Shown in pieces: positions 1 through 7,351 of a stretch of DNA of 64,000 bases. The notes beneath the pieces are model-generated. The model ran no database searches. It worked only from the letters and a program-made list of their open reading frames with translations, and was not told the origin of the DNA. Source of the DNA: Clostridiales bacterium (GTDB taxonomy: Bacteria; Bacillota; Clostridia; Lachnospirales; Lachnospiraceae); assembly GCA_019420275.1 (NCBI GenBank), contig JAHZHN010000005.1, positions 85,710 to 149,709 on the forward strand. The letters run 5' to 3'. The position numbers and the translations under genes are program-made. Position 1 is the stretch's first letter. Every line of letters starts with the position of its first letter.

Positions 1-1
1 C

Positions 2-697
2 ACCCTTCACGTCCTTATCTTTGACGAGTATGAGGCGTTCTTGGAAATGCTGGGGACAAAGGAAAGTATGAGCCTACTTAGCCAGTCAAAGAAAATCGTC
101 ATGCTTGGCAGATAGTCGGACTATTTCTTCAGGGACGCTCTGATTGAGGGAGGTGTTATGAAACGCCTTGACTTTGTCATTAACGACAGGGCGGGTATAC
201 TGGATATAATAGATTTGACTGACAAATGTAACCGTGGGGAATGTATTTCTCTGTTCCGTTCTTTCAAGTCTTATGCTTTTGGAGAACTGTTAAAGCACAA
301 CGAGTAGGGCAAGTCGGGCAGGGAACACACGCTGTATATTGGTTCCCTGAAATCTGAAGTCTACTTCTGCTGTTATGAGAAAAACTACGAACAGTACGCA
401 AAGCTGGGAATACCGCTTGAGGAAGCACTCATAAAGAAGCGCTTCGAGACACGACTGAAAGATGAAAGAGCCTATTATGCTGTCCGTAAACTGTTGACCC
501 ATTATGACGCGGAACAGACGGCATTTTCTACCATCAATCACTATATCCGCTTCGTGGACAGAGAGACAGAAGAGCGAAAGACAGACTGGAAGCTCAATGA
601 CTGCTGGGAGTGGTTTGTCGGAAAAGACCGCTCACCTATCAAGCTGACGGAAAAGCATTTGCAGATCATCGGACAGCGGACACAGAGAAACTTATGA
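2..697 (+). pseudogene. Tn916 orf20-like replication initiator, broken remnant
   Basis: Reading from base 2 gives one continuous frame that ends at 697 but contains in-frame TAG stops at about 113 and 305. The translated pieces (DYFFRDALIEGG, RLDFVINDRAGILDI, LYIGSLKSEVYFC, AYYAVRKLLTHYDAEQTAF, DCWEWFVG) resemble, from memory, the rolling-circle replication initiator (Orf20/Rep_trans family) of Tn916-type conjugative elements. Near the end the text jumps from SPIKLT straight to EKHLQIIGQRT, which suggests that a stretch of some tens of residues found in intact relatives has been deleted. The 5' end lies outside the window. With two stops and a deletion it should not make a working relaxase or initiator. 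The remaining open piece at 494-697 is only a fragment. Confidence 0.75.
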
Positions 698-720
698 CAG
701 AGTAAAGGAGAATTTTGATT

Positions 721-882
721 ATGGCAATCGTGGTAATGGATATCTACCTAGGATTTGAGAGAGAGTTTTCCAAACTTATCGGCTTCCTTGTGATTACCCT
801 AATTGTTGTGGGACTGGTATTCAATGCTAGTGGTGTCAAGCACGAGTTGTTAGAGCTGTTCAACCGTATCATTGGTTCATAA
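721..882 (+). CDS. Shortened Tn916 orf19-like membrane peptide (53 aa)
   Basis: ATG at 721 follows an AAAGGAG site at about 704-710 and opens a 53-residue frame with one hydrophobic helix (about residues 19-34, IGFLVITLIVVGLVF) and the ending LLELFNRIIGS. In Tn916-family elements the gene after orf20 encodes a peptide of about 73 residues with the same core and C-terminus. Here the N-terminal 20 or so residues appear to be missing, so this is either a truncated but translatable peptide or part of the same decayed remnant. Its role in intact elements is not established. Its value here is as a marker that a conjugative element once sat at this site. Confidence 0.6.
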   Translation: MAIVVMDIYLGFEREFSKLIGFLVITLIVVGLVFNASGVKHELLELFNRIIGS

Positions 883-888
883 TTATTA

Positions 889-917
889 TTGTTTTATTTT
901 TTCATAATTGTTATAAT
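889..917 (+). promoter_or_regulatory. Promoter of the TIR-like/membrane cassette
   Basis: TTGTTT at 889-894 and a perfect TATAAT at 912-917 are separated by 17 bp, just upstream of the coding start at 950. This gives the two-gene cassette its own promoter, separate from the decayed conjugative-element genes on its left. Confidence 0.55.
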
Positions 918-949
918 ATCTTTACGATTTAATGATAGGAGTGATAAAG

Positions 950-1495
950 ATGAATATTTCTGTATTTTTAAGTTATCCTCGTCCGCATATGAAAAATCAA
1001 CAATTGTTTATTGATACATTGAAAAAATATTTAATTGAACATGGCTTAGAAGCTAGAACATTAGGAGTAACTGATTATGATATGGAAGCTCCACTGAAAG
1101 CAATTCGACGTTTAATGTTGGAGTCAAATGGTTTACTATCGATTGCTTTTAGAAGAAGTATAATACAAGAGGGGATATATAAGCCACATAGTGATATAGG
1201 TGAAGAGTCGTCATATGTTTTAGAAAACACTTGGTTGACAAGTCCGTATTGTCAAATAGAACCCGCAATGGCTTTTCAGCTTGGCTTACCTATTCTTATT
1301 TTTAGAGAAAAGGGAGTTTTAGAAGAGGGAGTTTTAGAAAAAGGAGTTTTGGGAATTTATATGCCAGAATTTGATTTAGAACAACCTATCGATGAGTATT
1401 TTAAATCTCCCGAATTTTTACAAATATTAGGAAGATGGCAAGCATGTGTTAGAAAAGTAGTTGCAAATAAAGCAAACCCGCCTAAGTTGTATTAA
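950..1495 (+). CDS. Short TIR/deoxyribosyltransferase-like protein, possible immune sensor or NAD-processing enzyme
   Basis: The start at 950 is chosen because AGGAG at 937-941 lies 8 bases upstream; the in-frame ATG at 932 has no ribosome site. The 181-residue protein opens with a beta-strand motif (MNISVFLSYPRP), followed by alternating helices and strands, and has W95 and then E104 in SPYCQIEPAMAFQLGLPILIF. That E-x2-A-x4-G-x-P arrangement is what nucleotide-cleaving TIR-like and nucleoside 2-deoxyribosyltransferase-like folds show around the catalytic glutamate. No signal peptide or membrane helix is visible. Residues 120-134 are three tandem copies of E-(K/E)-G-V-L. It is the first gene of a two-gene unit with the membrane protein at 1572, next to a conjugative-element scar. 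Function is inferred from fold-like features and context only; I do not recognise a named family with certainty. Confidence 0.6.
   Translation: MNISVFLSYPRPHMKNQQLFIDTLKKYLIEHGLEARTLGVTDYDMEAPLKAIRRLMLESNGLLSIAFRRSIIQEGIYKPHSDIGEESSYVLENTWLTSPYCQIEPAMAFQLGLPILIFREKGVLEEGVLEKGVLGIYMPEFDLEQPIDEYFKSPEFLQILGRWQACVRKVVANKANPPKLY
1307..1351 (+). repeat. Three 15-bp in-frame tandem repeats
   Basis: Three consecutive 15-bp units at 1307-1321, 1322-1336 and 1337-1351 differ at only a few bases (GAAAAGGGAGTTTTA is the first). They encode E-K/E-G-V-L three times inside the TIR-like protein. Gain or loss of a unit keeps the frame, so copy number could vary between strains. Confidence 0.9.
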
Positions 1496-1571
1496 GAGGT
1501 GAAATATGTTAAATCCAATATGACAATTTTCCTTTAGCTTGAAGATTATACAAACAGGAGAAAGGCAATAT

Positions 1572-2384
1572 ATGAATAAAAAGATAACAAAGGTATTATT
1601 TGCAATGGTCTTATTATTCTTGATAATAGGTGTTCCTTTCATAATCAATGAATCATATAAAGCAGATAAAGGATATATTACCTTATGGGGAGCGTCAGAA
1701 GTATTAAGTTATTATGGAACAATATTAGGGGCTGTTGCAACTATATTAACTGTAATATATACCATTAAATTTACCAGAAAGCAAATTGACTACGAATATA
1801 CTATTTCACAAGAAAAACTTAAGTGGGAAAAAGTTGATAATTTACTGCAGGAACATTTTAAAAAGATTATGCCCACAGAAATCATAAAGATATTTTCTTC
1901 ATCCGAAAAAGTCAATCAGCCTGTGTATTATATAGAAAAGATACAGGTTAGAATGATTGAAATTAAAACTTCTCTTGATTGGATAAAGTCTTATATAAAT
2001 CCGGATGAATACAAATTGATTTCAGATTATATCGAGATGTTATTGTCTGTCGATGAGGCGATTTGTAATGTATGTTCTAGAGTAGTAGAATCTCTCATTC
2101 AATTTAAAAAAAATGATTTACATAATGAAGCTCAGCAGGCTATAAATAATCAAAATATTCCGTTGAGTACGGAACAATTGGAAATATATAAGAAAACAAT
2201 AATGGATAATCCTTATATTAATCCGAAAGAAATACTTGATAATCTTTCTGTTTGTTCGGAAGAGTTATTAGATATTCAAAAAGAGAAATTTCAAAATTTA
2301 TTAAATTGCAAACGGGATATATTCTATAAAATTTATTCTGATTTGAATCGTAATGAGCAAAAAAAATTAGGTAAGATAATATAG
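1572..2384 (+). CDS. Two-helix membrane protein with helical cytosolic domain, partner of the TIR-like gene
   Basis: ATG at 1572 is preferred over the in-frame TTG at 1539 because AGGAG (1556-1560) and AAAGG (1561-1565) precede it. The 270-residue protein has two membrane helices (about residues 7-26 and 45-65), then K/R-rich residues and a long, mostly helical, charged cytosolic part. The helix edge YYGTILGAVATILTVIYTIKFTRKQ is typical of small two-helix proteins common in mobile islands. I see no enzyme motif. It follows the TIR-like gene by 76 bp and shares its promoter and terminator. By analogy with TM effectors in CBASS and type II Thoeris it could be a membrane-acting effector; that is inference. 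It is AT-rich like its neighbour, in line with horizontal gain. Confidence 0.6.
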   Translation: MNKKITKVLFAMVLLFLIIGVPFIINESYKADKGYITLWGASEVLSYYGTILGAVATILTVIYTIKFTRKQIDYEYTISQEKLKWEKVDNLLQEHFKKIMPTEIIKIFSSSEKVNQPVYYIEKIQVRMIEIKTSLDWIKSYINPDEYKLISDYIEMLLSVDEAICNVCSRVVESLIQFKKNDLHNEAQQAINNQNIPLSTEQLEIYKKTIMDNPYINPKEILDNLSVCSEELLDIQKEKFQNLLNCKRDIFYKIYSDLNRNEQKKLGKII

Positions 2385-2393
2385 TAAAAAATC

Positions 2394-2426
2394 AAAGCAG
2401 TTAGTCATTGGATTAATTGCTTTTTT
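2394..2426 (+). terminator. Terminator of the two-gene cassette
   Basis: A 13-bp stem (2394-2406 with 2411-2423, several G-U pairs, 4-base loop) is followed by a run of T. It lies 10 bases after the membrane-protein stop and closes the cassette. Confidence 0.7.
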
Positions 2427-2620
2427 CATAGTCAATTTTCGGATTGCAAAATTTATATCAGTATAGGTGATTGCTGTCATTATAATACTTGAGTAACTGG
2501 GAAAGAATTGAAAATGAGATGGTAAAGATGGAGGAAAATATGGCTATATAAATTTTTTACATCAGAAAAAAGCGCTTCCAAACCATTGAATTTATGCGAT
2601 AAAAAAATTTTTTAAAAAAA
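2427..2620. other. Non-coding AT-rich junction between island and chromosome
   Basis: No convincing gene is present: only very short frames such as the 7-codon ATG at about 2530. The text is AT-rich, with poly-A and poly-T tracts at 2600-2620. The right edge of the acquired segment probably lies here, because the heat-shock operator begins at 2621. No direct repeat or attachment site could be recognised without the other end of the element. Confidence 0.5.
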
Positions 2621-2647
2621 TTAGCACTCAGTACTTGACAGTGCTAA
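2621..2647 (+). promoter_or_regulatory. CIRCE operator (HrcA site)
   Basis: TTAGCACTC at 2621-2629, a 9-base spacer, then CAGTGCTAA at 2639-2647. This matches the CIRCE consensus TTAGCACTC-N9-GAGTGCTAA at all but one base. The right arm overlaps the -35 box at 2635-2640, so bound HrcA would block RNA polymerase. It controls hsp20 and probably dnaJ. Confidence 0.92.
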
Positions 2648-2663
2648 CAATAAGTGTTATATT
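2635..2663 (+). promoter_or_regulatory. Sigma-A promoter of hsp20
   Basis: TTGACA at 2635-2640, a 17-bp spacer and TATATT at 2658-2663 form a near-consensus promoter embedded in the CIRCE element. The leader to the hsp20 start is about 90 bases. Confidence 0.88.
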
Positions 2664-2761
2664 ACATATAGAACAAAGGAAGAGGTACAAAAAAGGTACC
2701 GATCCAAAGTTCTTCTGAACAATTGACAATAATGATATGAATGATAAAGGAGAGATGTGTT

Positions 2762-3196
2762 ATGTTAATGCCTAGTATTTTTGGAGAAGATTTATTTAAT
2801 GATTGGTTTTCCTTCCCGGATTTTGATAAAAAATATTATGGAAAGAATACAGATCAGGTTATGAAGACAGATATAAAAGAAAAAGACAAAGAATATGAAG
2901 TAGACATCGAACTTCCTGGATATAAGAAAGAAGATGTCAAAGCAGAACTGAAAGACGGATATCTGACCATCAGCGCTGCAAAGAATGTAAGCACGGAAGA
3001 CAAGAAAGAAGACGGTAAATATATCAGAAAAGAACGTTTTTCTGGAAATGTAAGCCGAAGTTTCTATGTTGGAGAAGATATGACCCAGGAAGACATTCAT
3101 GCAAAATTTGAAGATGGAATCCTGAAACTGACAGTTCCAAAGAAAGAAGCAAAGAAAGTCGAAGACAAGAAGAGCTACATTACCATTGAAGGCTAA
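2762..3196 (+). CDS. hsp20: Small heat-shock protein, Hsp20/alpha-crystallin family
   Basis: AAAGGAG at about 2746-2752 selects ATG 2762 over the in-frame ATG at 2741, giving 144 residues. The N-terminus has the short aromatic segment (FNDWFSFPDF) usual in bacterial Hsp20. The alpha-crystallin core follows at about residues 35-125: DIKEKDKEYEVDIELPGYKKEDV, the RKERFSGNVSRSFYV strand pair and the closing A-x-F-x-D-G-I-L-K-L-T-V-P motif, then a short I-x-I tail (YITIEG) used in oligomer assembly. It acts as an ATP-independent holdase in the cytosol. It is driven by the CIRCE-controlled promoter and followed by a dnaJ-type gene, so the unit is HrcA-regulated. Confidence 0.95.
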   Translation: MLMPSIFGEDLFNDWFSFPDFDKKYYGKNTDQVMKTDIKEKDKEYEVDIELPGYKKEDVKAELKDGYLTISAAKNVSTEDKKEDGKYIRKERFSGNVSRSFYVGEDMTQEDIHAKFEDGILKLTVPKKEAKKVEDKKSYITIEG

Positions 3197-3222
3197 TTAA
3201 GAAGCAAAATGTGAAGTCCTGT

Positions 3223-3245
3223 TCCCCGGAATGATGTTCCGGGGA
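3223..3245 (+). terminator. Intercistronic GC-rich hairpin between hsp20 and dnaJ
   Basis: TCCCCGGAA (3223-3231) pairs with TTCCGGGGA (3237-3245) over a 5-base loop. No strong T-run follows (CACTTTG). It is more likely a partial terminator or mRNA stabiliser that lowers dnaJ expression relative to hsp20 than a full stop. Confidence 0.5.
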
Positions 3246-3272
3246 CACTTTGTATAGTAGGAGGTGAGGATC

Positions 3273-4277
3273 TTGGCAGCAAAGAGGGATTATTATGAAG
3301 TTCTTGGGGTAAACCGGAATGCAGATAAAAGTGAACTAAAGAAAGCGTATCGAAAGCTTGCGAAAAAATATCATCCGGATATGAATCCGGGGGATGCTCA
3401 TGCGGAGCAGATGTTTAAAGAAGCAACAGAGGCTTATGAGGTACTGAGTGACCCGGAGAAGCGTAAGATGTACGATCAGTTCGGGCATGCGGCGTTTGAC
3501 GGAAGTGCATCTGGATTCCAGCAGGGAAATCCGGGAGGAGGCACTACGTATCGGGAATTCCATTTTAATAATGATGACGGATCAATGGACGATATTTTTG
3601 GAGATATCTTTGGCGGAATGTTCCATGGATTTGATCAGGGAGGTTTTAGATCCAGTCAGGGCTTTACAGGCAGCAGTGGTTTCGGCGGCGGATTTGGCAG
3701 CAGCCGGGGCTTTAACAGCAGAGGCTTTGGCGGTGGATTTTCCGGAAGGCAGAAAGGCTCTGATCTGACGTCAGAAATCGATGTTACTTTTGACGAAGCA
3801 GTCAATGGGTGTGAGAAAGTATTCCGATTTAACAGCGGCAATGGAAAGACCCAGTCTCTTCAGGTGCGCATACCTGCAGGAATCGAGGATGGCAAGACCA
3901 TTCGTCTGCGGGGAAAAGGAATGCCGGGAAGCGGCGGCGGAGAACCGGGAGATTTACTTTTGGAAGTCCATGTAGGAAGCAAGCCTGGATTTGAAAGAAA
4001 GGGCATGGACGTTTATACCACTGCCAATATACCGTTTACAACAGCTGTTCTGGGCGGAGAAGCTATGGTACAGACTCTGAATGGAAGAGTTCTTTGCAAG
4101 ATAGCGCCGGGAACCCAGTCCGGAACAAAGATACGATTAAGAGGAAAAGGAATTGTTTCAATGAAAAATCCGTCTGTCCACGGAGATTTGTATGTGACAG
4201 TCCAGATTCAGGTACCAAGGAATCTGAATCCGGGAGCCAAACAGAAACTGCGGGAATTTGAGCGGGCATGCGGTTAA
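3273..4277 (+). CDS. cbpA: DnaJ-family co-chaperone of the CbpA type (no zinc finger)
   Basis: AGGAGGTGA at about 3260-3268 points to the TTG at 3273 as start, giving the standard opening [13 protein letters not shown] (334 residues). Residues 4-70 are a J domain with the HPD triad ([11 protein letters not shown]), then a Gly/Phe-rich linker with GFGGGFG-type repeats (about 75-165), then two C-terminal substrate-binding beta domains with GxRIRLRGKG repeats. The four CxxCxGxG zinc motifs of true DnaJ are absent, so this is a class B (CbpA/DjlA-like) partner of Hsp70. It stimulates DnaK ATPase and delivers clients. It lies 76 bp after hsp20 and probably shares the HrcA-controlled transcript. 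dnaK itself is not in the window. Confidence 0.93.
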   Translation: MAAKRDYYEVLGVNRNADKSELKKAYRKLAKKYHPDMNPGDAHAEQMFKEATEAYEVLSDPEKRKMYDQFGHAAFDGSASGFQQGNPGGGTTYREFHFNNDDGSMDDIFGDIFGGMFHGFDQGGFRSSQGFTGSSGFGGGFGSSRGFNSRGFGGGFSGRQKGSDLTSEIDVTFDEAVNGCEKVFRFNSGNGKTQSLQVRIPAGIEDGKTIRLRGKGMPGSGGGEPGDLLLEVHVGSKPGFERKGMDVYTTANIPFTTAVLGGEAMVQTLNGRVLCKIAPGTQSGTKIRLRGKGIVSMKNPSVHGDLYVTVQIQVPRNLNPGAKQKLREFERACG

Positions 4278-4415
4278 GATAGATTCATATGCCGGATGAT
4301 CTCTGGTTTGCACAAATTTTGTGAATCATGAGAGAATCCGGCTTATTTTGTTTTTGGCGCTCCTGTGCTATAATCTATGAAATGAAAAAATGGGGAGACG
4401 GAAAGGAGCAGACAT

Positions 4416-5324
4416 ATGACATTGCAGCAGTTAAAATATGCCGTCTGCACAGCAGAGTGTAAGTCTATGAATAAGGCTGCCTCTAAGTTATTTATTTCGC
4501 AGCCGAGTCTGTCCGGTACCATCCGGGATCTGGAAGAAGAAATTGGAATGAAGATATTTTCAAGATCCAATCGTGGGATTACTATAACACCGGAAGGAGA
4601 AGATTTTCTGGGGTACGCAAGACAGATTTTGCAGCAGTATCAGCTGATGGAAGAGAAATTTATTGAGAAAAAGAAACCAAAACAGAAATTCAGTGTATCC
4701 ATGCAGCATTATACCTTTGCGGTCCAGGCCTTTATTGAAATGGCAAAGGATTTTGGGATGGATGATTTTGAATTCGCGGTCCATGAGACAAAGACCCATG
4801 AGGTCATTGAAAATGTAAGAAATCAAAAGAGTGAGATTGGGATTTTGTATCTCAATGACTTTAACCGGCAGGTCATGGAGAAGATTTTCCAGGAAAATGC
4901 GGTGGAATTTACCGAGCTGTTTGCCTGCGGGATTTATGTCTTTCTCTCAAAGGGGAATCCTCTGGCGAAGAAAGAGCTCATTGAATTTGAGGATCTGAAA
5001 GATTATCCTTGTCTTTCTTTTGAGCAGGGAGATGAGAATTCTTTCTACTTTGCAGAGGAAGTCTTTAGTACCTATGATTATAAGCAAATCATAAAGACCG
5101 ATGACCGGGCGACGATCCTGAATCTGATGATTGGGCTCAATGGATACACCCTGTGTTCCGGGATTATATGCAATGATCTAAATGGAAATGAATATGCGGC
5201 GGTTCCGCTGCATACGGATGAGAAAATGCACATTGGATATATTAAGAAAAAAGGAATGCCGTTAAGCCGGCTGGGAGAACGCTATATCAGTGAACTGAAA
5301 AAGTTTGAAAAGAACATATTATAA
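4416..5324 (+). CDS. LysR-family transcriptional regulator
   Basis: 302 residues starting at an ATG behind AAAGGAG. The N-terminal winged helix-turn-helix (about residues 1-60: LQQLKYAVCTAECKSMNKAA, then FISQPSLSGTIRDLEEEIG) is followed by the linker helix and a LysR substrate-binding domain (about 90-295). The effector is unknown. The gene stands alone between the dnaJ unit and a convergent DeoR gene, ended by a strong terminator, so its target cannot be guessed from a divergent neighbour. Confidence 0.9.
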   Translation: MTLQQLKYAVCTAECKSMNKAASKLFISQPSLSGTIRDLEEEIGMKIFSRSNRGITITPEGEDFLGYARQILQQYQLMEEKFIEKKKPKQKFSVSMQHYTFAVQAFIEMAKDFGMDDFEFAVHETKTHEVIENVRNQKSEIGILYLNDFNRQVMEKIFQENAVEFTELFACGIYVFLSKGNPLAKKELIEFEDLKDYPCLSFEQGDENSFYFAEEVFSTYDYKQIIKTDDRATILNLMIGLNGYTLCSGIICNDLNGNEYAAVPLHTDEKMHIGYIKKKGMPLSRLGERYISELKKFEKNIL

Positions 5325-5330
5325 GAGAGA

Positions 5331-5371
5331 AAACCCGACTGCAGAAGAAAAAATCTGCGGCCGGGTTTTTT
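5331..5371. terminator. Terminator between LysR and convergent DeoR genes
   Basis: A stem made of AACCCG..CTGCAGA and TCTGC..CGGGTT with an A-rich loop is followed by TTTTTT. A-rich text before the stem could serve the minus-strand gene as well. Confidence 0.8.
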
Positions 5372-5382
5372 GCTGCTCTTTT

Positions 5383-6147
5383 TTATGCAAGGACAATCTC
5401 AGTTCCTAGAGACTGATAGGTATCTATGCAGTCTTTTGGAATCTCTTTTGTAGTGATCAAGGTATGGCGGGAATCCAGTGTGCCCACATGGACAAAGTCT
5501 TTCTGTCCCAATTTTGAGGCGTCCGCCAGAATGTAGATATGGGGAACCCTTTCAAATAGAACGTGCAGGATGGAGGATTCCACAATGCTGCTGACGTAGA
5601 TATTTCCGTCCTGGTCAATGGCGTTGATTCCGATAAATGCCGCTTCCATCTGAAAATTAGAGAGATTTTCTTCTGCCATTTTTCCGGTCAGGGTCAGGGA
5701 ATTGGGCCTCAGTTCTCCGCCCACCGACAAAAGCTGGATATTAGGAAAAGTACTCAGCTCATAAGCAATGTTGACGGCATCGGTGATGACGGTCAGAGGG
5801 AGCGTGTCATTGAGAGACTGGGCAAAAGCGTGGACCGTTGTGCCGGAGGCAAGAAAAATATGCTGCCCGGCTTTGAGAAATGTGCGGGCTTTGGCAGCGA
5901 TGGCCAGTTTCTGGGCGGTATTGATCTTTGTGCGCTGAAAAAATGGAAGATTGACATCTTCTTTCTCCGGAGGCAGAGCCGCTCCGCCGTGGGTGCGGAT
6001 CAGTTTTCCCTGTTCTTCCAGTTCTTTTAAGTCCCTGCGGGCGGTCATCGGGACGATATGGAATCTATCACATAATTCAGTGATCTCAATCCGTTCCTTG
6101 GAAATCAGAAGATTGAGAATCTCCTGCTGGCGTGTGGCTTTGTTCAT
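5383..6147 (-). CDS. DeoR/GlpR-family sugar-operon repressor
   Basis: 254 residues with the DeoR helix-turn-helix at the N-terminus (RQQEILNLLISKERIEITEL, then the VPMTARRDLKELEEQGKLIRTHGGA signature) and a C-terminal sugar-phosphate sensing domain (from about residue 75: KLAIAAKA..LKAGQHIFLASGTT, later TDAVNIAYEL and SVGGELRPNSLTLTG). Such proteins repress carbohydrate genes and release DNA on binding a phosphorylated sugar. It is divergent from the hydroxyacid dehydrogenase / rhaD pair, the likely target. The ligand could be a methylpentose phosphate, given rhaD; that is inference. Confidence 0.92.
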   Translation of the reverse strand: MNKATRQQEILNLLISKERIEITELCDRFHIVPMTARRDLKELEEQGKLIRTHGGAALPPEKEDVNLPFFQRTKINTAQKLAIAAKARTFLKAGQHIFLASGTTVHAFAQSLNDTLPLTVITDAVNIAYELSTFPNIQLLSVGGELRPNSLTLTGKMAEENLSNFQMEAAFIGINAIDQDGNIYVSSIVESSILHVLFERVPHIYILADASKLGQKDFVHVGTLDSRHTLITTKEIPKDCIDTYQSLGTEIVLA

Positions 6148-6215
6148 AAATGAAGATCCTTTCTTTTGAAATACTTTTTATCTATTATACCGAAAACAAG
6201 AAAGGAAAACAAGAA

Positions 6216-6290
6216 ATGTTCGATGTGAACTGTCATAATTGTTTGAAAAGAACAAAAATACTAGACAAAACGAACATAAAATGTTAATAT
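6216..6290 (+). promoter_or_regulatory. Divergent control region of the DeoR / rhaD unit
   Basis: A promoter with TAGACA (6262-6267), 17-bp spacer and TAATAT (6285-6290) drives the plus-strand genes. ATGTTCG at 6216-6222 and CGAACAT at 6271-6277 form a 7-bp inverted repeat about 55 bp apart, the right arm lying between -35 and -10. This is the expected shape of paired DeoR operators. Confidence 0.5.
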
Positions 6291-6322
6291 GAAACAAAAA
6301 TAAGACGAAAGGAAGAATGCAG

Positions 6323-7327
6323 ATGGAAAAATGTGTAGCAGTGGGAGATATGTTCATCCATGAGGAGGATTTCAGAAAAGCGCTGGAGGGAAGCGAATTA
6401 TTTCGAACTTGCCGGTATCTCTCATGGAAAGAGGATGCGGCGAGACCGGAAGCCAGAAGCATTATCCGAAAGATTGAGACGGAAGGATCCAGAGCATACC
6501 CGCCGGATCCGGCATTGGCGGAGGAAATTCAGGATGCAGATGCTGTGTTTGTCCATCTGTGTCCGGTTGGAAGAGAACTGATCGAGAAAGCCAAACATCT
6601 GAAATATATCCTTACCTGCCGGGGCGGTGTGGAAAATATTGATATGGAAGCGGCAAAAGAGCGGGGAATCCAGGTTGTGAACTGCCCAAGCCATAATGCC
6701 TATGCCGTTGCGGAATATACCATTGGACTGATGCTCTGCGAGACAAGAAACATTGCAAGAGCAGACAGGGCCATGAAGAATGGTGAATGGAGGGAACAGT
6801 ATCCAAATTCCGGAAAGATCCGGGAGATGCGGAGCCAGACCATTGGACTGATTGGGTTTGGCACCATCGGCAGACTGGTGGCAGAGCGGCTGAGAGGTTT
6901 TGGAAGCCGGATTCTGATCTATGATCCATATGCAGACCCGAAAGAGGCAGAAAAGAAAGGCTGTATTTCTGTGGAGAGGGAAGAACTGCTCCGCGAGGCG
7001 GATATCGTCAGTCTTCATGGCAGGATCCAGCCGGGAGATCCGCCGCTGATCGGGGAAAAAGAACTGGAAATGATGAAAGAGGACGCGTATCTGATCAATA
7101 CGGCAAGAGCAGCTTTGGTTGATATGGATGCCCTGTATCAGGCATTAAAAGATGGAAAAATAAAAGGAGCAGCCATTGATGTGTTCCCGGAAGAACCGGT
7201 GCCGGCCGATGATCCTCTTGTAAAACTGGATTGTGTGACAGCAGCCAATCATCGGGGAGGAGACACGCTGGAGTCTTATACGATGGCTCCGCAGGCGGTG
7301 ATGGCGCAGCTGGAGAACCGGAGATAG
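6323..7327 (+). CDS. D-isomer-specific 2-hydroxyacid dehydrogenase
   Basis: ATG 6323 (9 bases after AAAGGA) is preferred to the ATG at 6317, giving 334 residues. The catalytic domain surrounds a Rossmann NAD-binding domain (TIGLIGFGTIGRLVAERL, G-x-G-x2-G, then D at the strand end ILIYDPY). The family catalytic set is present: Arg in NTARAALVD, Glu in DVFPEEP and His in AANHRGGD. Substrate is unknown; 3-phosphoglycerate dehydrogenase-like and glyoxylate/hydroxypyruvate reductase-like members look alike at this level. It lies 24 bp before rhaD and shares the DeoR-controlled promoter, so a role in sugar-derived hydroxyacid or lactaldehyde/lactate metabolism is plausible but inferred. Confidence 0.88.
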   Translation: MEKCVAVGDMFIHEEDFRKALEGSELFRTCRYLSWKEDAARPEARSIIRKIETEGSRAYPPDPALAEEIQDADAVFVHLCPVGRELIEKAKHLKYILTCRGGVENIDMEAAKERGIQVVNCPSHNAYAVAEYTIGLMLCETRNIARADRAMKNGEWREQYPNSGKIREMRSQTIGLIGFGTIGRLVAERLRGFGSRILIYDPYADPKEAEKKGCISVEREELLREADIVSLHGRIQPGDPPLIGEKELEMMKEDAYLINTARAALVDMDALYQALKDGKIKGAAIDVFPEEPVPADDPLVKLDCVTAANHRGGDTLESYTMAPQAVMAQLENRR

Positions 7328-7351
7328 AATTGAAAAAATAAGGAGAACGAG

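Noticed and set aside
1496..1571. Short ORF MLNPI between the TIR-like and membrane genes
   Set aside because: Five codons after AGAGGTG could be a leader, but there is no other support; left out as a gene.
2560..2600. Catabolite-response (cre) site AAAAAGCGCTTCCA before the heat-shock promoter
   Set aside because: It misses several consensus positions and is far from the promoter; chance match is likely in AT-rich text.
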